From Brachycybe producta (lineage: Eukaryota; Arthropoda; Diplopoda; Playtdesmida; Andrognathidae), in assembly GCA_036925085.1 (NCBI GenBank), contig JAUPFP010000010.1, positions 124,001 to 188,000 of the forward strand: DNA of 64,000 nt, read 5' to 3'. The translations under genes were made by a program, and so were the position numbers. The notes under the pieces are model-generated. The model was not told where the DNA came from. It searched no databases and saw nothing but the letters and a program-made list of their open reading frames with translations. Shown piece by piece: positions 1 through 15,500 of this stretch. The stretch's first letter is position 1, and every line of letters starts with the position of its first letter.

Positions 1-111
1 GAATCACTCAATGAATGTCCAGCTGGTATCTTAGGACTTGCATCCTATAAAACCAACAATAATTCATTACTAAAATAATCTTAGTGCATCTCTTCTGAAA
101 ATACATCACAC

Positions 112-579
112 CTTGATAACCTGAAGAGCGGTCTGAGATTTCTTCTTTCTGAATTTTCCTGCAGCAACACCAAAACTTGCAGCTCTTTTGAATCCAGAAC
201 CAGGTAATTCTGCTACAGACGTCATACTACCCAATGATCCAAGTGTCCACTTTCGACCGCCAAACACCTTAATAGCTTCGGCAGGTGACGGACCAACGCA
301 AAGTCCCTCTTCGTGGTACAACTGTAGATATTGTTCTTTAAGCCACTGGGTGCGACGATCACTTAATTGCCTTTGACGTCGAAGACCAAGGACAACACTG
401 CGCAACCCTCGATACCAGATGGTGGCAGTCGATGACAGAGCAACAAAATCCACAATGCGATTGTCCGAAAGATTAGTGCCGTATATAAGAGAAACACAAT
501 TCCTCCTATGAACGAGGTCTTCCAAACCTAACCGTCGACTAATTACATTGAGATCAATATCTGAACGTCCAACAATTAC
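112..579 (-). CDS. Host gene exon E26: PH-like domain, end (gene runs off the window)
   Basis: It starts after TTTTCTTTCAAG and encodes [38 protein letters not shown] and the C-terminal PH helix [20 protein letters not shown], then [20 protein letters not shown] and [11 protein letters not shown]. In phospholipase C proteins a comparable 'W..GL..l' helix ends the PH domain and is followed by an EF-hand-like part. The end is basic and Ser-rich ([18 protein letters not shown]). I place the donor at 112 (AAG/GTGTGA); CAG/GTTATC at 121 is also possible. Confidence 0.9.
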
Positions 580-3500
580 CTTGAAAGAAAACAAAGTTAA
601 CAATGTAATTGTTTACTTATTTATAAAATATTTTAACTAAATATACGTACCTCCTTGACCCAACTGAGTTCGAGAAACCCCTCCTCGGCATTTGCTACGG
701 CCACATCTCCGCTCGACGATCCGTATTTCAGTAGAAGCCCAGGAGAAACATGTTCCTCAATATTGGCACTCAAAGTGTAGTCCGGAGCACCCGTTCCCCT
801 CAGTGCACTCCACGTTGGCTTACACCATGACAAGGTGGCATTGTTGCATTCCAGCCTGAGATAGACTAGAGCCAATCTTGAACTATCACCTTCATAATGA
901 ATCATGGTGCATCCGTGATGAAGGCACTGCAGTATGTGCACATCCAACGAAAGCAGCGGAGCATAGCTTGAAGATGGTCTTGGTGTCGAGGACGAGGGCG
1001 ACAAAGGCCCTCGCACAGGCAGAAATCTTACTCCGTGATCATTCTCAAGAGGTTGGATTGGTTGATATTCCTCCAAATCAATCTCGTATTCGACATCACT
1101 GTCTTCACTACAAGGAGCTGCTTCTAAACAAGGACTAACCAAACAAAAGAGATCATTTGTTTCATTAATTAAATATTTTTGGCAAGTTGTAATTAAAAAG
1201 TACGTGCCTGTTTGGCTCTTTTCTGTTTCTATCAGCCAAAAGCTGAGCCCGATGAAATGCATGGTCATGAAATAGGGCCACCTTATCTAAAACAGCCTGC
1301 GCTTTTCTTAGCTTCTCGACGTTGATTAGTCCACCGACACCAATCCTCGTCATGAAATGGTCTTCACCACTGTATTCCGAAATGAACTACAAAACGAAAA
1401 AAAACTCATCATAACGCGGAAGGAACCGAGGACAGTAACGTTTTTCAGTACCTCGAGCTTGTGCGAACCATCTGAAGCCAGAACCACAATGCTCGGAGTT
1501 CCAGACAACACTCCTTTTAACTCTCTCAGAAAGCCACCAAAAAACGGAACAATTTTACATTCAGGAATGTCCAGAGCTCGATTTAGCGCCTCTCTGTACT
1601 CAGCCGATGGATCGGGAGTTAAGAGAGCGTCGGAAAGTACGTCTAATATTGGAACGGGTTCCTTGTCAGATAACGACAGCCAAAAAGGCTTCAATTTTTC
1701 TGATCTAAACAATTTCCATTATATAAAATTTACTTCAATTGTTACTGAAGAAAACATTTTAAATAAGTTCAGCTTTAATTCTCACTTCAGTCCGGCTAGA
1801 ATCTCAGTGGCAGAATTAAAATTGCCTATGCTCCAGCAAAAATAGGCAGCACGTAAAATACAAGATAATACGGCTTTGCGATCCTCGTGAGTCGGCTGAG
1901 AAATTATGATGTGCGTTACCCAAGAACTCACCTTAACAAAACAATATCTTCTTTAAATTTATGATTCATAATCTCTAAAACCAAAACTTTTATGGAAATA
2001 AAAATTCATAAAAAGGCAAATTGTTTTTAGATGTGATGCGTTTGATGCAAGTAAAAAATAAACCACCCAAAAAGCAAACTATTCAAGAAAATTAATCATT
2101 TTATGCTAATTAAAATTAAAAATAAAAACAAATTAGTTTAAGAAACCCTTTGTAATTTTTTTTTCTGACCAAAAAAGTGTAATCTTTTCAAAGAATTAAG
2201 TGAACTTATGCAACATTACACAAATTTCCAAAGATTATGCAATATATGTATTTTAATTTTGTAATAAACTGTTTATTATTGCACATATAGCATTTATATG
2301 GAATCACAGTTTACTCAAAAGGGGTTGGGGAACCCTCATTAAGCGTTTTGTGCATTTCATGCAAACTTTTTTTGGCCTTAATATAAAAACAGATCATGAA
2401 GTTTATATCAACTTACTTCAATGAAGCGTTTGACTAAGGCTGGAATGGTGCAAGGCCTTGGACAAGTGTTAGGATGTCCAAGATCGAGCGTAACTTGACG
2501 AATGTAGGCGATCGGAGGAACGGAACAGAACAACTCGTATTCAGTATTAGTTAGTCGCAAAGCAACCTCTTCTGGAAAATGCAAAATCTTTTGAAGATTC
2601 TCCAGTTCCTCAGAGTAAAGTGTGTCCAGTTCAAGTATGGGTCTCATAGACAAACTGCTTTTGGTAATTTCTACACAAAAAAAATTAAAAGAAATCACGT
2701 TTCATAAAAATAATACGTACACATAATGCATTTAACTAATGAGGTTATTATAAATTACCCTGATTGAAAGCTTCTTTATTCTGAATGACACTGTCTTCCA
2801 AAAACTTTCCATCCATACTTTGCATAATTTCCCAGAGAATAATACTTATGTTCTTAAGCATGATTGGTGACATAGTTACGAAGGACCATTTAGTGCCACG
2901 AAACTCCAACACGAGACGATCGTGAGATCTTCCACCACCGGTACGCCACTGTTGCAGTTCGGCAGTTGGCTGCGATTTTGCTAATAAACGTGTCTTGTGA
3001 TCTAGCAAAATGATCTTTTCTACTCCGATACCCAATAACCGTGTTGCCTGACAACAAAGCAAACAAAAAACAGATGATATACACAACACAACACATTCTC
3101 AAAAATTCTAAATTCTAAATCTCAAGGTTCCAGATCGATTTGAAACCATTGTAAGTTGCTGAAAAACGCCAATGAGAGTTATAAATACATATTCTACATG
3201 TATATGTAAATATTGCGAAACTGTATACATATTTCAATGTGAATTCAAGTTCAAAATATGGGTTACTGACATTTTAATTTTTTTTCCTCTTTTCCTCCAT
3301 TAGATTTAAATAATAAATAAAGCAAATCATTGTTCACTCAAAATTTCACATTAGAAAAAAATAAAAAAAACAACACAGCAACTTTAAAAAGTAGTTTGGA
3401 AACATACACTTCAGATTTGCTCGATAACACATTTGTTGCAAATATCTTTACAGATGAATGACGCAAATCTATCTTATGAATACTTAATGAACTCAAATGG

Positions 3501-6500
3501 AATGGGTTAAATCACGAAGAAATAATTCTAGTCTCGAGAGAAATCATGTGTCATCTCAGAGATTTAGAAAAAAAAAAAATCGGTGACTGAATAGAAGAAG
3601 AAGAAAAAAATGTGCTCACTTTCTTCTTCGTCTTTCCACGGAGTAATTCTTTGACTTGGTAAACTCTGCATCCGTAAGCGGGCAAACGTCGGCAAGTCTG
3701 AATGTAAAGCTTCTTTAATTGCACTTCGCTATCATACACCGAAGTGTGAAATAATTTTCTCTTGTGCTCCTAAAAATTAAGAAGAAAAAAAAAATTAATT
3801 TAATAATAAAAATATACTGCTCGACCGATAGGTGGACGCCGATTATTTAGCCGATACTTTTATTTTTTTCTCCAAAAAAAAAAATGATATTTAATAACTT
3901 CATTAAGTAGAAAGGGCATTACAAAACACCCTGGTCTTAAATTCTCCTTTGTTATTGCGTTAAACCTAAAAAAAAATTAATGAAAGATGAAAAAATAGCA
4001 GAAAATAATTAAATGCAATAATGAGAAATACGAAATGTTACGAGCGTATATATTAAGTTATTAATTCATGGTGACTTGAGAAATCATTAAAGAAATATTG
4101 TGCTAAAAAATTTTCTTTTTTTTTTTCTACGCAAATGGCTCACATTGAAAAAAGCAAAAAAAAAAAAAATTGGCCCTCATTGATTAAAATATTTCTTTTA
4201 GGTGTAAGGCACTCCTAAAGGTATCGGCATAATCAGCGTTATACGGATGCCGATATATTAAAATCCTTAACTATCGGCACCGATACAATCGGTTTCGCCA
4301 ATGTATCGTTCTCGACTCAGATACTAAAATATGTTTTACTTTGACTTGTTTGGCTATGTTTTTGGCATTGAGGTATGGAGGAGGAATACAATCCTCAAGT
4401 TGTGTTGGAGATAAGATCGGACGGTGGTTACTCTCGATGGGCATGCACTGTCTTAGAAGACCCGTTCCACGTCTCGACACTTTAGCTGCAGTACTACTAC
4501 TCGACTTCTTGGACGACGACTGCGTATGGACGGCAACAGACACGACAGCTACCGTTGTCGAACTCTGGCAACTGTCCGTATCCGTTTCACTGGGATTGCT
4601 GCGATCGACCGAGTCATTTCCAGTTGTCATAAGACCAGCACTACTACCATATTCAGATGCCAAATGTCCTTCCTGGTGAAAAAAGAAACGCACAAAAAAC
4701 CAATGAGTTGCATGATGGACACATTTATACGACACCATGAGCCATTAAGCCACCAGCTGCATTTATTTACTTTGACATCTTCTGCGATGGTTCTCAATTT
4801 CAGTCCTCTTGTACTGTCGGAAGATGATGGAGCCGTACTTCCGTCTTCTTTGGATACAATTGAAGTGGCCATTAAAATGGGCTTTTTGGACTGTGGCCAA
4901 GACTCTTCGATTCGCAACTGAATTCCAGCCAAAGCTGCGGCTTCATCTTTCGAACAAGGCAATTCGCCACACACAACCAGCCTTTGTAACTGAAAATATA
5001 AATTAAAGATATTTTAATATATTCTGTTAAACATCTTTATTAATGATTATTAGGGCTCGGATTTTTATGCAAATGTTTTTCAATTTGTTTCCAAAAAGCA
5101 ACTGCAATAATATGTTTTTTTTTCTAATCAAAATGAGTGGTTATACTATCAGTTGTCAACTAACAGTTTTAGGCCGCTGGCCTCTAACTAGTGTTTTTGA
5201 TTTAAAAAAAACCATAATTGTTCGGTTGATCTAAACGGGTTTGTTACTTCACAATTGGCTCTTGGAGCCACACATTGAGAAACATTTGGCTTGATGTTGC
5301 ATAAAAATCCCAGCCCTAATAATTTTTCCTAATATTTTATTGGTTATAGAAATACATCAAATGTTTCATATCATTAAACACAAACGTAAATTCTTGCTCT
5401 TTCTTTTATGAAATAAACTAATAGTAAATCAATAACCCATTCTTTTTTGTTATTATAATATGTGTGGGTCCATGATGAAGAAAGGGAAACGAAGACGTTT
5501 TTAGGTGTGGGGCAGCTTACAATGTTTATAAACATATCGACCAAATAAGAGTAAAAGAGACAAACCAAAAATATTGTTGAGTGAAAAGGAAAAAGCCATG
5601 AAGGGGGTTATTGTAACGGATGTGAAACCCTTTTTATCATGTTCATAAATTCATGAGTTAACAACATTCAAAAATTATTATTACGTAATGAACTAATGTA
5701 TGTAGGAAGTTAATATGCTCATAATGCATGCAAAATTATGCAGTGAGAATTGCATTCTAGCCAAAGAATAAAAATAACACTTTAGAAAAAAATTTCTTTC
5801 ACAGAAATTTCTGAAACAAAGTTTGAAAACTTACATTTATTAAATTGTAATGCATGTATTAATATTTTAATAAAAAAGTGGTTTTAAATTTTAACTTTTT
5901 AAAATTGTTTTAAATTTAAGCGTAAACGCCACTCATACTCTGATTACTCTGGCTTTGAGGGGCAAAATTGAAAGAAACATTTGAAGTGTTTTTTTATAAA
6001 ATAGAAAAGTAGCTGAATCACTTTAAGGGTGTTTTTCCTGTTGATGTTTTTTCAAAATACGTTTTTTATGTCAGCTTGAAAATGACACAACTTTGTGCAG
6101 ACATTTTTTTTTTAAATTTTTGTCTACAAAATGTTAATTTTGAAAGATAATTTTGAAAATACTGTGAAGTGATTCAGCTGCTGTTGTAGTTTCTAACACT
6201 TCCACAATTTCTCTTTACACGAAATAACCATACAGTTCGAAAATATTCAATGAAAATGAATTTAAGGCCACACATGGCCCTTTCAAGTTCAGTGTTGAAC
6301 AAAATAATATCAATTACAAAATAGATGACTGCAATTACAGTTAACTCCTTTGGTTCCAAGCCAAAAAAAAAAAAAATGAAATTTTTCTTTTGCGTGCAAT
6401 ACGTTACAAATCTTGAGACTTAATTCTGAATCGAACCCAAAAGGAGAAAAAGGACGATAAAAATTTGTGCAAACGATGTGGTTTCTCTATAACAGTGCTC

Positions 6501-9500
6501 ATGTGACCCATCAATCACCATTAGGCAAATCACAAATGTTGTGGTGGTGGTGATGGTGATGACGATGGTATATAAAAGTGAAAATGAATTCCGCTAAAAA
6601 CAACGTCATTCGTTCTTTTTAACAGAATCACGACACTAAAGTCTGATGCTGAAATATTTGTCATGTGTCAAGGGAACTGTAAAATCATTTGGTATTTGTT
6701 CCATGAGACACATAAATACCTCACCATCACATACACAATTGTATCAGAAACATATTACACAAATTATCATTCCAATTTTTAAAAATGTATACAATGTTAA
6801 TGAAACGAGATAGAAAATTATGTATTTTTTTGTCATAATTTGATAGATTTTCATTATCTCTCTAGGTTGTGCCACTAATCATAAGCATCCAGCACACACT
6901 GACAGATTTTTTATTTTTATATGTAATTACTATATTTTAAAATAAAATACAGCTTGTGTACAAATGTCATACATGATCGCAAAAAAATTGCTGTTATTTT
7001 CATAGCTCGCTCCTCTTGCCAGAATTTTTAACGATGGCCAAAGCCTTGTTTTCTAATTTAGTCTTTCTCAGTCGCTCCACCCCCCCTATGCAATAACCTT
7101 TGTAAATCGATCCACACAGGGCCTTAACTAAAGCGGATTTTAATGGTCTGCAAAACATGTTCCCTTTATTTAAAAATTTATAAAGTTCCTTTAACAGTTT
7201 ATAATTTAGACATTATTGTAAATATAATAAATAAATAATATAATATAACAATTAAAAATAATTTTCTAAACCATTTTTGTATCACATAGTATTAAAAATT
7301 GTCAATTTTTATTGAATTTTTTTTAAACTGTTTTTGATATTTATGTGTGTTAAGTGTGTTAGGCGCAAACATACACTGAAGGTGCCCTGCCAAATACTTT
7401 GAGGAAGGGCCTAGGCATAACCTTTGCCACTAATATCCCAAATTTTCAAATTTTACTGAAATGGTGATTCCATAAGAATAGCACAAATAGACAAATGTGT
7501 AGTTCAAAAATTTGTCACACAAACGCAGATGCAACAACAATTAACAACACACAGAACTCTCATTCAGTCCGACACCATCATTTGTTCAGTCATAACTGTT
7601 TTCATAAATATTTTTTATGTGGCAACTGTGTTTATGAGACAAAAAAAAGTTCTATCATCATATATTAGAAATTATCATAAAGTCAACTTCATCTCTACCT
7701 CCCATTTTTTTTTGCTGTTTGAATACTAACCTAAAAAATCAATTCAGTTCTATAAAGAGAAGCTTTCAAATTACCTAATTGGCTGACATTTTCAAAAAAA
7801 AAAAAAATTGGGTGTGACATTTAAGATCAAATGAAAAGCGACTAAACTGAAGATTTTCGCTTCAAAATAAATGAACCAAGTTATTATTAGATCTCCATGT
7901 ACATTATATGATGAGCCTAATTGGCAAAACACACATTCAATGTCAATCAGAAACAACCCTCCCAAACCCCCAAAAAATATAATAAAAAAACTGTACAAAT
8001 TCTATAAATATGTCGCCAAAGTAAACAAATAATTTTATAACAAAACTTGAAAAAATTGATCTTAAAAACGACAGAATTGAAAACGTCTTTCTACACACAA
8101 GTGATGTGGTTTCTAATATTAGGCGTTTTTAACATTTCGTTACTAGGTTAACTTACAAAAAAATGGCAGTAAACACCATAAATACACAAGCTAAAGCAGG
8201 TTTAAAGTTGCACTTTTTTCATCTTTTATCTTCTTCGAAACAGTTGTTAAACGTTATCAAGCACATCATAAAATTACAACACATTGGCCCTTTAGAAATT
8301 AAAATGTGGCCCACTTTGAGAACGCCTTTAAAACCAGGTTGCCAAAGTAAAACATCACAATAATAACCCTCACAAAACCTCTGAGTAATTTAGGAGTGCC
8401 AGCTGTAGGGGATAAATGAGTAAAGAAACTTCACAAGGCAATGGAATGTCATAGAAGTTTTTCTTGCGAATATGACAAAGTTTGAGAGCCTTTATTTATG
8501 AAACGCGACACACAATTTGCTGTTATACAAATTATGTAAATATAAACTGAGAAATAAGACTTGAAAGGGCAGTGTAGGTAATGAGTCATGATACAACAAT
8601 CTTCCAACAAACTTTGTTAACATTCAACTTTCGCCTTCAAACGTTTAGCTTCTATTTATCTCTATTCGGCACAAACACTTCCAAATGTGATCACCACTAA
8701 CCTGCATTCTAATGGGCTTTTGAATAAATACAGAAAAGTATTCATATAAAGGTTTAAACAAAATCTTTAAAAATCCTGTGCATACTTACCATAACAGCAG
8801 AAGAATCATAATCAAAAATGGAATTAGCATTGTCTGTAACAGATCTCAAATCCAAAACATATCGTCGATGACATGTCCATGGAAAAGACAACTTCGAAGA
8901 CCAGTTGGACATTACAGACAGGTCTACAAATTTGTTCAGATAACTTGAAATTTTAAAATAAAAAACTGAACTGATCTGGATGGAATGTTGAGTTGTGTGT
9001 GCTTAAGTTCAGAGACTGTTCGCACAAGACAGAAGATGCAAAGTTTCCATTCAATGTTCGAAACACACATGAAGTTCGTAATACTACTGACTCTAAACAA
9101 AGATCATTGTTATAGTTACATAGGCCTGCATACACAGTAGAAAGATTGAGAGCAAAACCAATGAGTGACTATAACTTCAATAAGTTCTTTCTTTAAAAGC
9201 CATTCGTTGCTGGTACATTTAACTTTCAAGAGGACAAGAGAATCACATTGCATTAGACTTATTATAATGAATTAAGTTTGCAAAACTGTTGTCACGGCAA
9301 CATAACAACAACATCCCCATCAAAAACCACTATCGAGTGCCATTATAATCTTGTCATTATGTGGTTATAAATTTGGGTTTGGTTTTCATAAAATTACACA
9401 AATGAGTTTTATTTCTCATTTCCTCTTTTTTAAACAATTTTGTAATGTTATTTTGTTAACAACTTCAAATTTATTTTGTTTTGTAGCATCCAAAAGAAAT

Positions 9501-12500
9501 TAATGAAGAAACAAAATTTAAAAATCACTAACCGAAAAATACCAAAATTGCATTTCTCAAACCAACCAAATTCGTGTTTCATTATAACTGTTTGAAAAAC
9601 ATATTCGTAAAATAATATACATCAATAATGGTCTTTAGTTTTGTTATCAACGGCTTTTTTTTATAACACTACGGAAACAAATACTCAAAAAATTCAGAAA
9701 AATGCACTTATTTTCCTTAGCAACATAATATCATTTTGTTTTAAATATCCAAAAACCGATTTCTTTTTTGTTGTTGTTGAGAAAATAACGTTTCCTGAAG
9801 AAATATATCCTACAACTATGCATAAATCCCCAAATCCAAATACAATTTCAGTTTGAACACTTGAGAATGAATTTGTTTCAACCATAACAAATTCAATTTT
9901 GTGTGAAACTGTAAGAATAAAAGTGTGTTTCACTGTGGACACAAGTCTTTCTTATAATAGTCTAGAAATTCCAATTTTCCTCAAATCCACTGACAAACAC
10001 ATACTAGAATGAAGTCATGGTTATGTCACCTGAGGGGAGAAAGGCATTTCACAGGGATTAGACCAATCAGGTGCTCTGAACAAGAACAAGAAAATTCCCC
10101 CTAAACATTCCTTTCTCGTCGTCTACCTCTCCCCTAAGGCCAATAATTACCGAAAGAAAACCATTCAGGACTACTTTAAAAAGGAGATACTGTATGTTAT
10201 AAGTTGGCAACATGTTAGACAATTACAAAAACAGTTATAACTTACTAATTATGTAAGGTACACTCGTAACATTTGCTCACTATCTTATCGAATTAGTATA
10301 ATTTTCAGATTTGTAATGAGATTAGGGTCTCTTTACTAGAATATTCATCTGACACAACAATTGATTTCACGGCTACTGGAATGATTGTGTCAATTATGAA
10401 AAAAAAAACCATAAAGATACCTTGTACTACATAATTTTGTACAAATGTTTAATTAAAGTGTCAATATTTTAAATTGTGTTGTTCAATGAACAGCTGATTT
10501 TTGAAATGTGATTATTCTGTCGTTCAGAAGAAAAACGAAGAGAAACTGGAAAGTTTTTTTTAGAAACTAGAAGGGTAACTCGAACACTTAAACAAAAATT
10601 TAAAAAAATATCAGCTGCTTAATTTTGTGCACACATAAAAAAAACTTATTTTGAAAGATATCAACATTTTACCAGCGTGCTAAAAATAAACTGTGCCCAG
10701 TTAAGATACTGTATTTTCTGACTGAAATGTGATTCTACTTCTTAGAAGCAACATTAAGGAGAAATTGAAGTTTTTAAAGAAACTAGAATGGTAGCTGAAT
10801 CACTTCATAGTATTTTCCCATTGATATATTATTTTTCAAAAACTGACATAAAAAGCTTATTTTAAAAGATGTCAACATAAAAATACTATCAAGTGATTGA
10901 GCTACCTTTCTAGTTTCTAAATCACTTTCAAGTTTCTCTTAATTTTGCTCCTGAAATACAGAATAATTCAAAGTTCGAGAGGCGTTTACACTTTTGAAAG
11001 CCACCTTAAAGGCTTAAATAACCATAAAAGTCCATTTTGCCAATCATGAAATAGTTTGAATTTTGTTAACCACAACAAAATCGAAAGCAACTAAGGGAAT
11101 TACATTCCTGCTACATTCCATTGTCAGATGAGACATGATTTGTTTCCATCATCATCTGTTTGTTTTGTTTTGTTTTTTTAGAAAATTTAAACAGATTTAC
11201 TTAAGACAAGGTAATCAATCATTGTTTTTAAACCACATCCACGAAGTATGACAAAAATTAAGAACATAAAAGACAATTAACAAACATAAAAGATCAACGT
11301 TTTCTTAGAGAAATGTTGAAAAGAACTTTAAAAAAATTAAATTACAATGACTTTGTGTATATTGCACCAAAGAACATAAATAAAATTACGTCCAAAAATT
11401 AATAACTTACAAAAATGTGTATAATTTTCCAGTGCAGTTATTTTTCTACTACCTGACAGTTTTGATCTACGGTTCCCAATTTCTGCAGCACTTTAATTAT
11501 CAAACTCCCTTGGCTATATTCAGTTTCCTCGTTAAATCCCCACCTTTTCCCCCCCCCCTCTCCTAACAAAATCCCATGAATCAGCAAAGTAATAGAACAT
11601 ATAAAAAATAACTACTCTCTTTTGTATTTTCCATTAAAATTAAAATCATGTAAGACAAAAAAAAACCTCTTGTCTTGCACACAATAAATTAAGAAAAAAT
11701 GGTATATGTTAAGACTGAGAGCGTGTCAGGCGACAAAATGGCTGTCTGGAACATGTCCAACACTCATTAACATCATCAAAAAAGAGAAACCACAAAGAAA
11801 AGTCAAAAACATTAAATCAAGACTGAAAACCACACTCGATAATGTAAACTATGACCTAATTACCCTGAAACTTCCAATGTCAAAATATAAAACCATATGC
11901 AAAACATGAATCATTTTAATTATTAAATGTTCAACCCCACTAAAGCAATTTAATTGTCATGGGTTAATTACTTCTTACTGTGTAAAAAAAATTATGTTTT
12001 TATTTTCTAAGGACCTTGTGACACACGAACTACCTTTAATTGGTCGAGTTCGACTGCAAAATGTTGTTGTCGCTGGTGGCTTAGCTGTGGTTGACAATGT
12101 GTTAGTACACAGTGTTACTATGAAAAAAACGCCTGAACTCTTTACATGAGCCACACGCAGACTACATTTTTGCAGTCCAACTTGACCACTATAAAAGTAA
12201 TTCGTGTGCCAATACCCTAAGGACTAAAAATGGCTCGCTATGGCTATATCATCATTTGAAAATCCCTGTCATATTTTCCAGAAGTGAATCTCTACACTCT
12301 AATGATATAATCTAAATCATTAAGAACTCAACATATATTCAGCCCGATCTTGTCCTCTTCATAAATTATAATTAATTTATGAGGAAAGATAACAAAAAAT
12401 AGGTGTTAAACTTTTATCAAAATTTGTGGAACACCACCAAATGGTAAACAGGCCTGTTTTTTCGTGATAAACTGATAACCTATTTGAGAAGAACTTCCAG

Positions 12501-15500
12501 CAAATGCTTTTAAGTAGTACTTTATCACTCAAGTTTGATAAACAAAATGAATATATTGAAAGCATTAGACAAACTTCTTATGTAGGTCTCTATTAAGGTA
12601 GGTTGCTAAGAAACATGTCTCTTTACCTATTTCAGAATTGTTCGCATGTTAAAAATCATGAAGCCACTATTTGCCAAAAAAAAAATCACGTACACGTACG
12701 GTGGACACATGATACAAATTTACAGAGAAAAAGAAAAACCATAATTGATACACGCGTGACAGTGACACTGACACAAAAAAACCAACACAAAGGTTAAAAG
12801 AAACACCCAATAAAACACCAACTTGTGATAATTTTAAAAGAAAAAAAGCAATTTTTCCAAACTATGATTTAAATATAAAAAAAAACACTTACTTCCTACT
12901 AAAATTGCTTACCGACATGGTTGTCCTTCAAATGTAATTAATATGTGCGTCCAAATGTATATTTTATTACAATTTAATAAGAGTTGCTGCTCCTCAAGAT
13001 ATCTCAACTTTTTATATAACAGCTTTAGCAATGATTTTGAAGGCTGCTTGCTGCTAATACTCCTAATAAGTTTTCGAACATTTATTTCCACCTAACTAAT
13101 AAATGAATCTCAAAAAAAGCTGTAAGTGACAACAACAACAACAGACGCACTAATTATGAAATCGTTGAGCACTTTAATGTCTCTCGTGGGACCTCTGTCT
13201 AAAGTACAATTGAAGTCGAACTTGTAATTGCCTTGTCAAGTTTCAATTAATAAAATCTTAAAAAGATTTTTGTAATGAAACTAATCAAATCAGACTTGAA
13301 GGTCGTGCATAATTTAAGCTAGAATTTAAATCAGAAGTTTTTTTTTAAAAAAAAAAGTAGCTATAGGCCTACTTGTCAACTATGTTAAAAAATTAAAAGA
13401 GTACATGTGAAATCCTAGCTAACTCGCATCACTTTGGGAAAACATTTTGATACTCAACTGAAGCAAAAAAAAAAACAAAAAAACAATCCCACCCCGAAAA
13501 TAAGGTAGAGGAGGTGGCAGCGTTTATGATTGACAAATGAAATAACATTACGTCGAAGTCTTTTACAGGCATGCGCAAAACATATATAAGCTGACAATAA
13601 GAAAAAAAAAATCCATCATTAGATATACCACACCACCACCACCACCCCCCCCCCCCCCACCACCACCCATACATATACTGTAGCCAAAATACAGAATAAC
13701 AAGACTTGTCAGCACAATTGTGGGCCAAGGTTGCGAAAATCATTCTGAATTTACACCTTTATAAGTTATAACATATGTTTTTAAATGAAATTGGGCGTTT
13801 GCACCTTATTTTGATAAAACAGAGTTCTTTAGCTGAAATCGTTTAAAGTGGACGGTTTTTTTTTTGTAATTCTGCAAGCAAAATACTTAAACATAAAAGT
13901 GTAAAAGTTAAAATTACTTTGCATTGTTACAAACAACAATAAAAAAAAACATTAAAATTTGACCACTTTGAATTGGCATTGGTTTTCTATGTAGCCTTTT
14001 TTTTAAATTGCTCATGTTCTCATCATTGCCCAAAGCATTACAGTTTGACAGATCTGTAACTAGCTAATTTTGCGCCCTAGACATGAATAAAACTGGCGTC
14101 CCGTTTAGAATTAATCACTATTTCTGCGACCCTGAGCTATGCACCCAAAGCAAAATAAACTGGCGCCCATGCTTTAGAATAATCATTCTAGTTATTTTGC
14201 AGCCTCTATTTCCGCGCCCTGAACTTTGCGTTTCGATTCAGGTAACTTACTGCTCTGAGATTTAAACAAATGTGTTATGTTTCATGCCTACAATTGACAA
14301 GCCAGAATTGACCGCCTATACCCAGCTTTCAAGTATACAGTGCTGAAGCTCAAAATACAAACCATAAATCAAATTGTTTTAAAACAAATCCTAAAAAAAT
14401 GTTAGCCAAAACATAATAATAAAAAACAGTAGCATTCAACGTTAATTGATTACTAGAGATAATTCCAAACATGAAGAAGAAGAATTGATTTTGGCAGTCA
14501 TATATAAACTGACATTTTCACAAAAGAAACAAAATTGGTTAACTGCAAATCTTCTCCCTCCCTCCCTCTGTGTGTGATGTAATTTGTTATGTATTTGAAG
14601 ATAATAATAATAACAATAAAAAGAAACATGTAAATTCTTCACACATTTGCCAAAATAAAAAAACGACAACAAAAAAATATTAATAATAAAAAAAATGTTA
14701 TTAACTGTTTGCAGAGACGAAAGAAGAAAAGGTTACAACACATAACAATAAAACTAAGGGGGAGAAGAAGAAAAAATTATGCTTTAAAAGTGATGCGAAA
14801 CAGCATTCTGATTTTCCTTCTCTGAACGTTGAGATTACATTTCTCAGCTGTGTATAAAAATATCATTTAGTAAACTAGAATATGCAAAAAAATACAAAAA
14901 AAAAATGGGTGCTAAAAAAAGTGGCAACATGCCAGAAACAAATGAAACACCATTTAATATCAGCATGGATTTATGCTTATCAAAATTATACTTAAATTAA
15001 ATAATAACACTATGATAAGAGGCAGCCACAAAAAAACAAAACGCGGTTGCCATCAATGATAATAATACATGGGACAATATACCATTACAGCAAAAAAAAA
15101 TCTGTCTTTTATATATGAATGTATGTTTTTTTTATAAAAAAATTCAGGAATTGTACCGTAATTTGTATGTGCGTTCACTGACTTTAAACTTATACTTCCA
15201 CTGTTGTTATGAACAACAAATTCTGCACAAAACCTCAAAAAATGACCATGAAAGCCAATTGAAACGAAATATATTTTCAATCAAAAATATATTCCAGTCC
15301 TTTCCATGTCGTGTTAAACGGTTTTCACTGTAAATAAATATACAATAAATTATTCCTACCTTCACATATTCTTCGTCGATTGTGGTTAAGTTTTCTTCCT
15401 CATCTACTTCATCAGAAACATCCTGCAACAAATAAAAACAATTCAAATTTAACAACATTGTTCAATTTGTGTGATATTTCACCACATTAGTATGCATTCA

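Larger units (their letters stand above)
4990..8789. other. Intron between E16 and E17
   Basis: AT-rich, 3.8 kb. It holds one family 4 element and one degraded family 1 MITE; no coding sequence could be supported in the remainder. Confidence 0.7.
8944..12912. other. Intron between E15 and E16
   Basis: It holds two family 1 MITE copies and one family 2 element. The rest is AT-rich with no supported feature. Confidence 0.7.

Noticed and set aside
8921..8930. Acceptor TTTGTAG at 8924 for E16
   Set aside because: It leaves two starting bases, which does not match the two bases at the end of E15; the AATTTCAAG acceptor fits.
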